DNA of 6,838 nucleotides from an uncultured Planctomycetota bacterium (GTDB lineage Bacteria; Planctomycetota; Phycisphaerae; Sedimentisphaerales; Anaerobacaceae). The stretch covers positions 1 to 6,838 of the forward strand of contig CAIYOL010000037.1 in assembly GCA_903927855.1 (NCBI GenBank), in the 5' to 3' direction. The translations under genes and the position numbers were made by a program. Below, one piece after another: positions 1 to 4,987 of this stretch; the stretch's first letter is position 1, and every line of letters begins with the position of its first letter. Under the pieces are notes generated by a model, which was not told the origin of the DNA, ran no database searches, and saw only the letters and a list, made by a program, of their open reading frames with translations.

Positions 1-2078
1 ATATATATAGGTATCCCAGAAATAATATCTTTGGCTCCATACCATGAATTTTCAACTATATCACCAGTAAGAAGAATTAATTCTGGTTTTGGGGTTATTT
101 TATTATTGATCTCGTAAACCGCATCTGCAAATCTATCACGAGCCCATTTCTTGTCAAAAAGGTATTTTAATCCCTCCGTCCACCATAATCCAAAGTGCGT
201 ATCCGAAATTTGTACAAACGACCATTCGGGCTGGGCATTATTGAAAATGTCAAATGTCAATACGTTTGCAGGAAGTGTGTAACTTTTTACCAAGTTTCCT
301 GAAGTAGCCTTTCTCGCTTCTATCAAGTTATTTCTTATGACCAGAACTTCCTTGACTCCATCATTATCTACATCTGCGAATCTAACGGACCATCCTAATT
401 TAGTCCCTGCCGGATAAGTTACCCTCCATAAGACTGAACCATTATTTCCATTCAAAGCAACATATTGGGGGAAACGACCGGAACTAGGATTTAAACTAAC
501 TGCAATAACGTCTTTGATACCATCATTCGTCAAATCCTCAAATCCAACTGCATGAATTGACCAGTCGGCATAGGTGGTATCATCGAAACTCCAGATAACG
601 TTGCCATTCGCAAGGTTAACTGCATCCAATTTTACGTGGTTTGTGCCATATGTTCCTCCTACAAGTATCGTCTCGACGCCGTCTCCACGGAGATTCCCTG
701 CATACGCCCCTGAGGCCTCGTATGACCCGCCAAACGATTTGCTCCACAAAGTTTGGCAATTGCGGTCGAGAACGTAGAGCGTCCTGCCATACCAACCGCC
801 CCATATTCGCGGCTGACCATCGATCATACTACTCCCGATTGACGACCTGTGCCACATATTAACGCTTTGGTTATGGCAATTCTCGACTATGGGACAGCTT
901 GAGATATCGTACTTATAATAATAATGCGTAAAAGTATTGGGAGCTATTCCTGCAGCCAATTTCCACCTTTGGTCAGTTGGGTCTAAGTAAATACTACAAC
1001 CTGCATTGTTTATACCGGTAACTGAACATTGCGTACTTCCGTTTATTCCATTAATTATAGAGTATGATGTAGTGGCATAATTGTCCTTAATCAGAAAAGG
1101 CAATAGGAGTTCAAGCTTTCCGTCCTTGTCAAAATCACCTGACCAGATTCTGTAGCCGTAAAATTCGGGACCAGGACCCAAATTGCAATTGATGTTCGTG
1201 TGCCATTTTTCATTAAGAGTGGTCAGATTAAGGCAGTAAGCTGGCTTGTCCACTATGTCATCACTGTGAACTGCAAGAATCTCCTTATTCCCGTCTAAAT
1301 CTACATCCGCCACCTCAACACGCCCGATTGGCTGATTGTTTAGATTTTTTCCACTCTGCGTACCTGTGCTGAGATCAACAATTCGCAAATTTCCGGCTTG
1401 GTCACCTACAACCATCGATGTTGCTGGTTGGGGGATAGAGGCAACCTCAACCCAGTCAGTCTGCATCAAACCCCAACGGGCATTCCAAACTCCTACCGGC
1501 AACGCGCCTGCGAACGCATCTGCTACTCGCGCGACCTCCTGGCCGTCTATTGAATAGATGACCTCCGATGGTGTTCTCTCGATTGCGAATTCATGGAACT
1601 CATTCCATGTCACAGGAATGTTGACATCTAGCAGTATATCAAATGACCCGACCGCTGGCTGGAACCAAGCTAACGCATGAACATAGCCTTCCCGGCCCTC
1701 ACCACCCTCATTCGGTAGTTCCATTGTGTCAAAGTAGTATCCAGTGATCGGACCGGCACGCTCATTCGGGTTCACAGCGAAGCCAAATTCCTGATCCGCT
1801 CCAGCGAGGCGAATGCGCGCACTGGCTTTTACGCTTTGACCTGTCAGCGCGAAGGCAGGAATGGAATCTACTCGCGTGTGATACGACGATGATTGAAGGA
1901 GCCCGCCCGCAACTTCTGGCGCATGAGAGTACCCCAGTGCGTCGACAAATACAGACCATCGCGATGTGTCGAGAGCCGCGCCGGTAAAGTCGTCGAAGAA
2001 CAATTGAGTGCTGGCTGAAGCACTATTCGCTGCCGCCATCCCAAATATAATTAATGCAAATACAGCAGTCTTTTTCAT
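1..2078 (-). CDS. Secreted lectin-like / beta-propeller / calcineurin-like metallophosphoesterase protein, partial (C-terminus beyond left edge)
   Basis: The frame is open from an ATG at 2078 to the left edge, giving 692 residues without a stop. An AAGGAG Shine-Dalgarno at 2085-2090, 6 bases upstream, supports the start. Residues 1-22 are a Sec signal peptide with a probable cut after Ala-Ser-Ala. Residues about 25-210 resemble a concanavalin-like (GH16/LamG-type) sandwich. Residues about 215-600 form a beta-propeller: FG-GAP-like calcium loops at 258-263 (DVDLDG), 315-320 (DFDKDG), 461-467, 515-520 and 569-574 (DVDNDG), and PQQ-like strands ending in Trp496 and Trp551. Residues about 620-692 begin a calcineurin-like phosphoesterase: SDTH at 625-628 gives the D-x-H metal ligands and GDIVEN at 672-677 gives the second metal motif; the expected GNHD motif would lie just past the edge. 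It probably acts outside the cytoplasm on a phosphoester, perhaps of a nucleotide or surface polymer; the substrate cannot be told. The 5' third is GC-richer than the rest. Confidence 0.9.
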   Translation of the reverse strand, partial: MKKTAVFALIIFGMAAANSASASTQLFFDDFTGAALDTSRWSVFVDALGYSHAPEVAGGLLQSSSYHTRVDSIPAFALTGQSVKASARIRLAGADQEFGFAVNPNERAGPITGYYFDTMELPNEGGEGREGYVHALAWFQPAVGSFDILLDVNIPVTWNEFHEFAIERTPSEVIYSIDGQEVARVADAFAGALPVGVWNARWGLMQTDWVEVASIPQPATSMVVGDQAGNLRIVDLSTGTQSGKNLNNQPIGRVEVADVDLDGNKEILAVHSDDIVDKPAYCLNLTTLNEKWHTNINCNLGPGPEFYGYRIWSGDFDKDGKLELLLPFLIKDNYATTSYSIINGINGSTQCSVTGINNAGCSIYLDPTDQRWKLAAGIAPNTFTHYYYKYDISSCPIVENCHNQSVNMWHRSSIGSSMIDGQPRIWGGWYGRTLYVLDRNCQTLWSKSFGGSYEASGAYAGNLRGDGVETILVGGTYGTNHVKLDAVNLANGNVIWSFDDTTYADWSIHAVGFEDLTNDGIKDVIAVSLNPSSGRFPQYVALNGNNGSVLWRVTYPAGTKLGWSVRFADVDNDGVKEVLVIRNNLIEARKATSGNLVKSYTLPANVLTFDIFNNAQPEWSFVQISDTHFGLWWTEGLKYLFDKKWARDRFADAVYEINNKITPKPELILLTGDIVENSWYGAKDIISGIPIY

Positions 2079-2167
2079 TTTCTTCTCCTTCCAAAAAATG
2101 TTTTAATATTTTTATAGCGCACCAATTGCGCAGTATTTTCGCGGTAAATAAGGAACGCCTCCTTCAT
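2075..2167 (-). CDS. Possible 30-residue upstream ORF (leader peptide) overlapping the phosphoesterase start
   Basis: An ATG at 2167 follows a strong GGAGGG ribosome binding site (2174-2179) by 6 bases and opens 30 codons. Its TGA stop shares ATGA with the phosphoesterase start, the classic arrangement for translational coupling. The peptide is basic, with nine Lys/Arg, and ends in GRRRK; those last codons also contain the Shine-Dalgarno of the next gene, so that part of the composition is forced. No signal peptide or known domain is visible. It may be a leader that tunes translation of the downstream gene. It could also be a chance ORF, since at this length only the ribosome site and the overlap speak for it. 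Confidence 0.35.
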   Translation of the reverse strand: MKEAFLIYRENTAQLVRYKNIKTFFGRRRK

Positions 2168-2281
2168 TTTTCGCCCTCCGGAAAATAATACAAAAACTAC
2201 ACTATCACAAATCTTTAAAGTCGGGAAAGCTCCGCAATTGAACGACAAAGAAGCCTCGCCCTTCTCCATCAGAGGGTACAA

Positions 2282-2308
2282 ACTATACCCGCCCGACGGA
2301 AAAGTCAA
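2282..2308 (-). promoter_or_regulatory. Candidate sigma-70-type promoter for the phosphoesterase gene
   Basis: Read on the minus strand there is TTGACT (2303-2308; 5 of 6 to the -35 consensus) and TATAGT (2282-2287; 5 of 6 to the -10 consensus) separated by 15 bases, which is shorter than the usual 16-18. Transcription would begin near 2275, leaving an untranslated leader of about 110 bases before the small ORF and about 200 before the phosphoesterase start. The assignment is from consensus alone. Confidence 0.4.
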
Positions 2309-2354
2309 CAAAATTCTTTATCCTTTTGCAACGCCAAAATTTCCTCGAAGTTTA

Positions 2355-2374
2355 CCCGCCATACGTGTGGCGGG
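2355..2374. repeat. GC-rich hairpin with a following direct repeat
   Basis: CCCGCCA (2355-2361) and TGGCGGG (2368-2374) form a perfect 7-base-pair stem around a 6-base loop. A further TGGCGGG follows within ten bases, at 2380-2386. No run of T follows directly on either strand, so it is not a clear intrinsic terminator. It may be a short interspersed palindrome of the REP kind, which a genome search would settle. Confidence 0.45.
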
Positions 2375-2443
2375 CCGTTTGGCGGGCGCAGCGTAGATCC
2401 CCGAACATCTGGGACCCAATATTTTTTCAACTTTCGATTTCAT

Positions 2444-2489
2444 GCCCTGTGGGATGCGCCGTTTGCTATCCCACCGGGGTCAAAACCCT
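2444..2489 (+). repeat. Hairpin repeat unit, copy 1 (downstream side of arsR)
   Basis: This 46-base stretch matches 2965-3010 at all but one position. It folds as GTGGGAT (2449-2455), a 12-base loop and ATCCCAC (2468-2474), then a bulged C and four further pairs between 2445-2448 and GGGG at 2476-2479. The only difference from the other copy is T instead of C at 2448; that keeps a G-U pair if the plus strand is transcribed. Confidence 0.85.
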
Positions 2490-2552
2490 CCATTCAAAAA
2501 ACCACGATTCTCAAATCCCAATTTCAAAAAAATCCGATTGCTTAATCATGAC

Positions 2553-2584
2553 ATTAGTATATATGCATATACGCATATACTAAT
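2553..2584. repeat. AT-rich palindrome, copy 1
   Basis: This 32-base imperfect palindrome begins ATTAGTATAT and ends ATATACTAAT, which are exact reverse complements; an inner ATGC/GCAT pair extends the symmetry if a 2-base bulge is allowed. Near-identical elements lie at 3043-3066 and 3174-3205, all preceded by an AATCA..ACATTAG lead-in. It lies just past the 3' end of arsR. It may be an operator-like protein-binding site or part of an interspersed repeat. Confidence 0.8.
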
Positions 2585-2624
2585 ATACTTTTATCTCGGT
2601 ACAAAACTCTCTCTAATCCCCGTC

Positions 2625-2903
2625 CTATTCAAATAGCTCGCTGACAGCCTTGTTAATGCGCTCTATGTTTGGCACGTCGAGACTATAATAAACATTGTAT
2701 CCCCTCTTCTGAAATCTCACGAGGTGTGCATCTCTCAGGACTCGCAGATGCTGAGAAGTTGCCGACGGTGTTATACCTAATTGAGATGTCAGCTCAGTAA
2801 CACACATACCTCGCCGCTTAAGAGCCTGCACAATGCGTACTCTCGCCTCAACTGAAAGCAATTTAAATGTCCCTGCCAGCTTTTCCGCGTCAACCATAAC
2901 CAC
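2625..2903 (-). CDS. ArsR-family winged-helix transcriptional regulator
   Basis: This 92-residue protein is a small ArsR/SmtB-family DNA-binding repressor, which normally acts as a dimer and leaves its operator on binding a metal or other signal. Residues 9-30 form the dimer-side helices (LAGTFKLLSVEARVRIVQAL), residues about 35-58 the helix-turn-helix with recognition helix TPSATSQHLRVLRD, and residues 60-75 the beta wing ending in VYYSLD. The length is typical of a minimal family member. The classic alpha-3 metal site (ELCVCD) is absent; only one cysteine, Cys34, remains in the whole protein, so the inducer is unlikely to be sensed by the canonical ArsR thiolate site. The start is GTG at 2903, chosen because a GAAAGG ribosome site lies 6 bases upstream; an ATG at 2897 is the alternative. 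No arsenic or metal transporter is adjacent. Palindromes on both sides are candidate operators. Confidence 0.93.
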   Translation of the reverse strand: MVMVDAEKLAGTFKLLSVEARVRIVQALKRRGMCVTELTSQLGITPSATSQHLRVLRDAHLVRFQKRGYNVYYSLDVPNIERINKAVSELFE

Positions 2904-2909
2904 TAACCG

Positions 2910-2915
2910 CCTTTC
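2910..2915 (-). promoter_or_regulatory. Ribosome binding site that decides the arsR start
   Basis: GAAAGG on the minus strand ends 6 bases before the GTG at 2903 and 12 bases before the ATG at 2897. The spacing favours the GTG start. Confidence 0.6.
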
Positions 2916-2964
2916 TCAAAAACCAGAATTCTTAAACCTCTCATCTTCAAAACCCCTATTCCCT

Positions 2965-3010
2965 GCCCCGTGGGATGCGCCGTTTGCTATCCCACCGGGG
3001 TCAAAACCCT
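2965..3010 (+). repeat. Hairpin repeat unit, copy 2 (upstream side of arsR)
   Basis: This is the second copy of the 46-base unit seen at 2444-2489, in the same orientation and offset by 521 bases. Here the stem is CCCC plus GTGGGAT (2966-2976) against ATCCCAC and GGGG (2989-3000), 11 pairs with one bulged C, around the same 12-base loop. The two copies bracket arsR as direct repeats. Confidence 0.85.
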
Positions 3011-3042
3011 TATTTAAAAATCCCCGCTTATTAAATCATGAC

Positions 3043-3066
3043 ATTAGCATGTATGCATATACTAAT
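3043..3066. repeat. AT-rich palindrome, copy 2 (shortened)
   Basis: This 24-base element begins ATTAGCATGTATGCATAT and ends ACTAAT. It matches the 32-base copies but lacks the inner ACGCATAT segment, so the symmetry is weaker. It lies 33 bases after hairpin copy 2 and about 140 bases upstream of the arsR start. Confidence 0.7.
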
Positions 3067-3173
3067 ATGATTTTGCTCCACGCCGGCCTTGCCGATGGAT
3101 TTCTTGTATACTGTCTAAAAAAACCAGCTTCTCAAATCCATCACTTAAAAATCCCTGCCTATTAAATCACTAC

Positions 3174-3205
3174 ATTAGTATGTATGCATATACGCATATA
3201 CTAAT
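3174..3205. repeat. AT-rich palindrome, copy 3
   Basis: This 32-base copy differs from the one at 2553-2584 at a single position (G for A at 3182). It is preceded by a module at 3121-3140 that resembles 2498-2520 (AAACCA..TTCTCAAATCC) but has no GC-rich hairpin unit beside it, so it is a partial copy of the compound repeat. Confidence 0.8.
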
Positions 3206-3506
3206 ATACTATTGCTGCAGCGGAGTCTAACTTTTTCTAAATTTACCCTCACTATGCCCCCAATTTACCCATAGTTTGCTCATATTTGGGTACACTTTTG
3301 CCTCAATTTGCATACATTAAGCCTCAGTTTTAACACTTTTCCGCATTCTCACTTTTTCGCTTTAAGCCCTTGTGTAGCAAAGAGTTAAGCGAAAAATACC
3401 GTTCCCCCTTTCACCTGTTTGGTATATTTCCAACTAACACTTTTACTTATCCCACTATTAGTATTCTTTCTATACGCCAAACGCTGCCCCCTTTCCCCTG
3501 CGCTCT

Positions 3507-3522
3507 TGTTCCACGTGAAACA
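3507..3522. promoter_or_regulatory. parS: parS centromere site 1
   Basis: TGTTCCACGTGAAACA fits the known bacterial parS consensus TGTTNCACGTGAAACA exactly. ParB binds this site, loads onto DNA and spreads as a CTP-dependent clamp to form the partition complex. It lies about 400 bases upstream of the parB start, on the left side of the GC-rich island. Confidence 0.95.
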
Positions 3523-3524
3523 TT

Positions 3525-3765
3525 CCGCCGCCTGTTGCCAAGCCCTTGCGGCCAAGCCCAACAGGTAACCCGGAGCAGCACCCACCCTGCCAGCCTTGAG
3601 CATACCCGTCCCAGGTGCTATCGAAGGGGCCGGAAGGCCGGGCTAGGCACATCTTCACAGTGCCCAAATTAAGCCCCTTAGGTCCCGCCGTATCGCCATA
3701 ACCTTAGCTCACTGGTTCCCTCGGCATATGGCAGGCACAACCATTTAGACACTTTCCACCTCCTG
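3525..3765. other. GC-rich, hairpin-rich island between the parS sites; candidate structured RNA
   Basis: This segment is clearly richer in G and C than the AT-rich DNA on both sides and is dense in inverted repeats. These are CCTGTTG/CAACAGG (3531-3537 with 3559-3565, enclosing CTTG/CAAG at 3545-3548 and 3553-3556), AGCACC/GGTGCT (about 3577-3582 with 3614-3619), AAGGGGC/GCCCCTT (3624-3630 with 3673-3679), a GGCC-GGAA-GGCC hairpin near 3628-3639, and GGCAC/GTGCC (3646-3650 with 3660-3664). Nested stems of this kind suggest a non-coding RNA or a folded DNA element, but the strand cannot be fixed. It does not match the conserved cores of SRP RNA, RNase P RNA, tmRNA or 6S RNA as I know them. 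Confidence 0.35.
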
Positions 3766-3769
3766 GCAT

Positions 3770-3785
3770 TGTTTCACGTGAAACA
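3770..3785. promoter_or_regulatory. parS: parS centromere site 2
   Basis: TGTTTCACGTGAAACA is the perfectly palindromic form of parS. It lies 120 bases upstream of the parB start codon and 263 bases from the first site. A weak promoter-like TAGAAT follows at 3815-3820, so ParB bound here could also influence its own transcription; that regulatory role is inference. Confidence 0.96.
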
Positions 3786-3890
3786 TTTTTTTACGAAAAA
3801 CACTTTTAATACTGTAGAATTTTTAGCAAAAATTCCGAAATACTATTTAAGTAGCTGTAACGAAAAGACTTATTTTTGCATATATATTAC

Positions 3891-3897
3891 GAAGGAG
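3891..3897 (+). promoter_or_regulatory. Ribosome binding site that decides the parB start
   Basis: GAAGGAG lies 8 bases before the ATG at 3906. The in-frame ATG at 3876 lies upstream of this site, has no Shine-Dalgarno of its own, and would add ten residues unlike any ParB N-terminus. Confidence 0.85.
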
Positions 3898-3905
3898 TGT
3901 TGTGT

Positions 3906-4856
3906 ATGAACGACAAGAAAAAAGAAAAACCAAAGCATCTCGGCAGGGGACTGGCATCTCTCTTGGGTCCGATAACATTAACTGCGGATGAGGCAAACCA
4001 GGCGTTGTCTATCCCCGCAACAGTCGCTAACTTCCCGCCAGACAAAGAGTTACGAGACTCACTCAAGGAAATAAGTGTCGACGTTATATCACCAAATCCT
4101 TACCAGCCGCGAACGGTGTGGGACCAGCAGGAGCTGGCTGATTTATCTGAATCCATTAAGGCCAACGGCGTAGTTCAGCCGATTATCGTTCGCCCTGCCG
4201 GGGCTGGATTTCAGCTAATTGCCGGCGAGCGCCGGCTCCGAGCGGCTCAATTAGCCTCTCTGGCAACCATACCTGCCATAGTGCGAGAAGCAAGCGATGA
4301 GCAGATGCTTGAATGGTCGCTGATTGAAAACATACACCGGGCCAACCTGAATCCTCTTGAGCGTGCAAAGGCCTATCAAAACTATCTAAATACCTTCTCT
4401 CTAACTCAGGCTGAAGCTGCCGAACGGCTCGGCGAAAACCGCTCTGTCATTGCTAATTACCTGCGCCTGCTGGACTTGCCGGACGAAGTCAAACAGATGT
4501 TAGCTGATGGTCAGCTGACTATGGGGCATGCCCGGGCAATGCTTTCACTGCCTACAGACGAGCTTCGCCGAAAACTCGCTAATCGAGCAATGGCAGGTCG
4601 GCTGAGCGTACGCGAGGTCGAGAGATTAGTGCGAAAGTACCTTGTGGGAACCGGTCAGTCCAAGATCACAGCACGTTCCAAGCCGGCTCATATCATGGAG
4701 CTGGAAAGCGAACTCAGCAGGCAGTTAGGCACGAGAGTAGCTATTGAAACCCGCAAAAATGGGCAAAGAGGCAAAATAATCATCGAATTTCACTCTTTGG
4801 ATGAATTTGATAGAATTACAGAAAAGCTTGGTTTTGCCTCTATGGAACAGGTTTAA
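3906..4856 (+). CDS. parB: Chromosome-partitioning protein ParB (Spo0J/ParB family)
   Basis: ParB binds parS, loads as a CTP-gated clamp and organises origin DNA for segregation with ParA and for SMC loading. The 316-residue product has the full chromosomal ParB layout. Residues 11-21 (HLGRGLASLLG) are the usual ParA-contacting N-terminal motif. Residues about 55-155 are the CTP-binding ParB/sulfiredoxin-like domain, with GERRLRAA at 107-114 and ENIHR at 141-145 continuing as ANLNPLERA. Residues 166-192 (LTQAEAAERL...) are the helix-turn-helix that reads parS. Residues about 262-309 are the C-terminal dimerisation domain. All key boxes are intact. The start at 3906 is set by a GAAGGAG site. 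Two exact parS sites lie directly upstream, which matches its role. No parA is adjacent on either side in this window, so its partner is encoded elsewhere or is lost. Confidence 0.97.
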   Translation: MNDKKKEKPKHLGRGLASLLGPITLTADEANQALSIPATVANFPPDKELRDSLKEISVDVISPNPYQPRTVWDQQELADLSESIKANGVVQPIIVRPAGAGFQLIAGERRLRAAQLASLATIPAIVREASDEQMLEWSLIENIHRANLNPLERAKAYQNYLNTFSLTQAEAAERLGENRSVIANYLRLLDLPDEVKQMLADGQLTMGHARAMLSLPTDELRRKLANRAMAGRLSVREVERLVRKYLVGTGQSKITARSKPAHIMELESELSRQLGTRVAIETRKNGQRGKIIIEFHSLDEFDRITEKLGFASMEQV

Positions 4857-4901
4857 AAGAAGCAAAAACCGAATTTCGATGATTTTAAAAACATTCTGTT
4901 G

Positions 4902-4907
4902 TATAAT
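4902..4907 (+). promoter_or_regulatory. Candidate -10 element ahead of the exported-protein gene
   Basis: A perfect TATAAT lies 80 bases before the GTG start at 4988, in the 131-base gap after parB. No good TTGACA-like element is seen at 16-18 bases upstream. If real, it would give the exported-protein gene and perhaps dtd a promoter separate from that of parB. Confidence 0.35.
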
Positions 4908-4987
4908 TGAGTATATGTAGAAAACGGCTGAATTTAGGACTGCCGATTAATTTTGATTAACGCTACTACTATTTTGGAGGATATATT

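Larger units (their letters stand above)
2168..2624. other. Gene-free interval between the phosphoesterase gene and arsR
   Basis: These 457 bases hold no convincing gene. Open frames here lack ribosome binding sites and have biased, low-complexity translations. What can be seen is a candidate minus-strand promoter near 2282-2308, a GC-rich hairpin at 2355-2374, the first hairpin repeat unit at 2444-2489 and the first AT-rich palindrome at 2553-2584. Confidence 0.7.
2904..3905. other. Gene-free kilobase between arsR and parB (repeats, AT-rich tract, parS-bracketed island)
   Basis: No convincing gene is present over about 1000 bases. From left to right: repeat modules and palindromes (2919-3205), an AT-rich and pyrimidine-rich tract with recurring AATTTACCC and CCTCA(A/G)TTT words (about 3225-3400), the first parS (3507-3522), a GC-rich hairpin-rich island (about 3525-3765), the second parS (3770-3785), and an AT-rich promoter-like stretch up to the parB ribosome site. 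Open frames here cross the parS sites and the hairpins and lack ribosome binding sites. Confidence 0.75.

Noticed and set aside
2075..2311. A 78-residue version of the upstream ORF starting at 2311
   Set aside because: Its TTG start coincides with the candidate -35 element and has no ribosome site; only the 30-codon version from 2167 is supported.
2326..2583. An 85-residue plus-strand open frame
   Set aside because: It crosses the GC-rich hairpin, the 46-base repeat and the palindrome; the matching region at the second repeat copy is read in another frame, so coding is not conserved.
2833..3165. A 110-residue plus-strand open frame
   Set aside because: It overlaps arsR in antisense, runs through the hairpin and palindrome repeats, and has no ribosome site.
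2444..3205. CRISPR array or integron attC sites
   Set aside because: Only two or three copies occur at irregular spacing with no uniform spacers, and no integrase, Cas gene or attC core boxes are seen.
3225..3400. Replication origin with DnaA boxes
   Set aside because: The tract is AT-rich and close to parS, but I found no TTATNCACA-type DnaA boxes in it.
3409..3424. A third parS-like site around TTTCACCTGTTT
   Set aside because: Only the left half resembles parS; the central CACGTG and the right half are missing.
3575..3645. SRP RNA signature (a GGAA tetraloop and an AGCAGC stretch)
   Set aside because: The GGCC-GGAA-GGCC hairpin lacks the flanking CAGG and AGCAG in the required positions, and the AGCAGC lies some 50 bases away on the wrong side.
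3370..3672. Open frames of 65-100 residues on both strands
   Set aside because: They cross parS site 1 and the hairpin-rich island, lack ribosome sites, and their translations look random.
3876..3905. A ten-residue N-terminal extension of ParB from the ATG at 3876
   Set aside because: The GAAGGAG ribosome site lies inside it, 8 bases before the ATG at 3906, and the extension resembles no ParB N-terminus.
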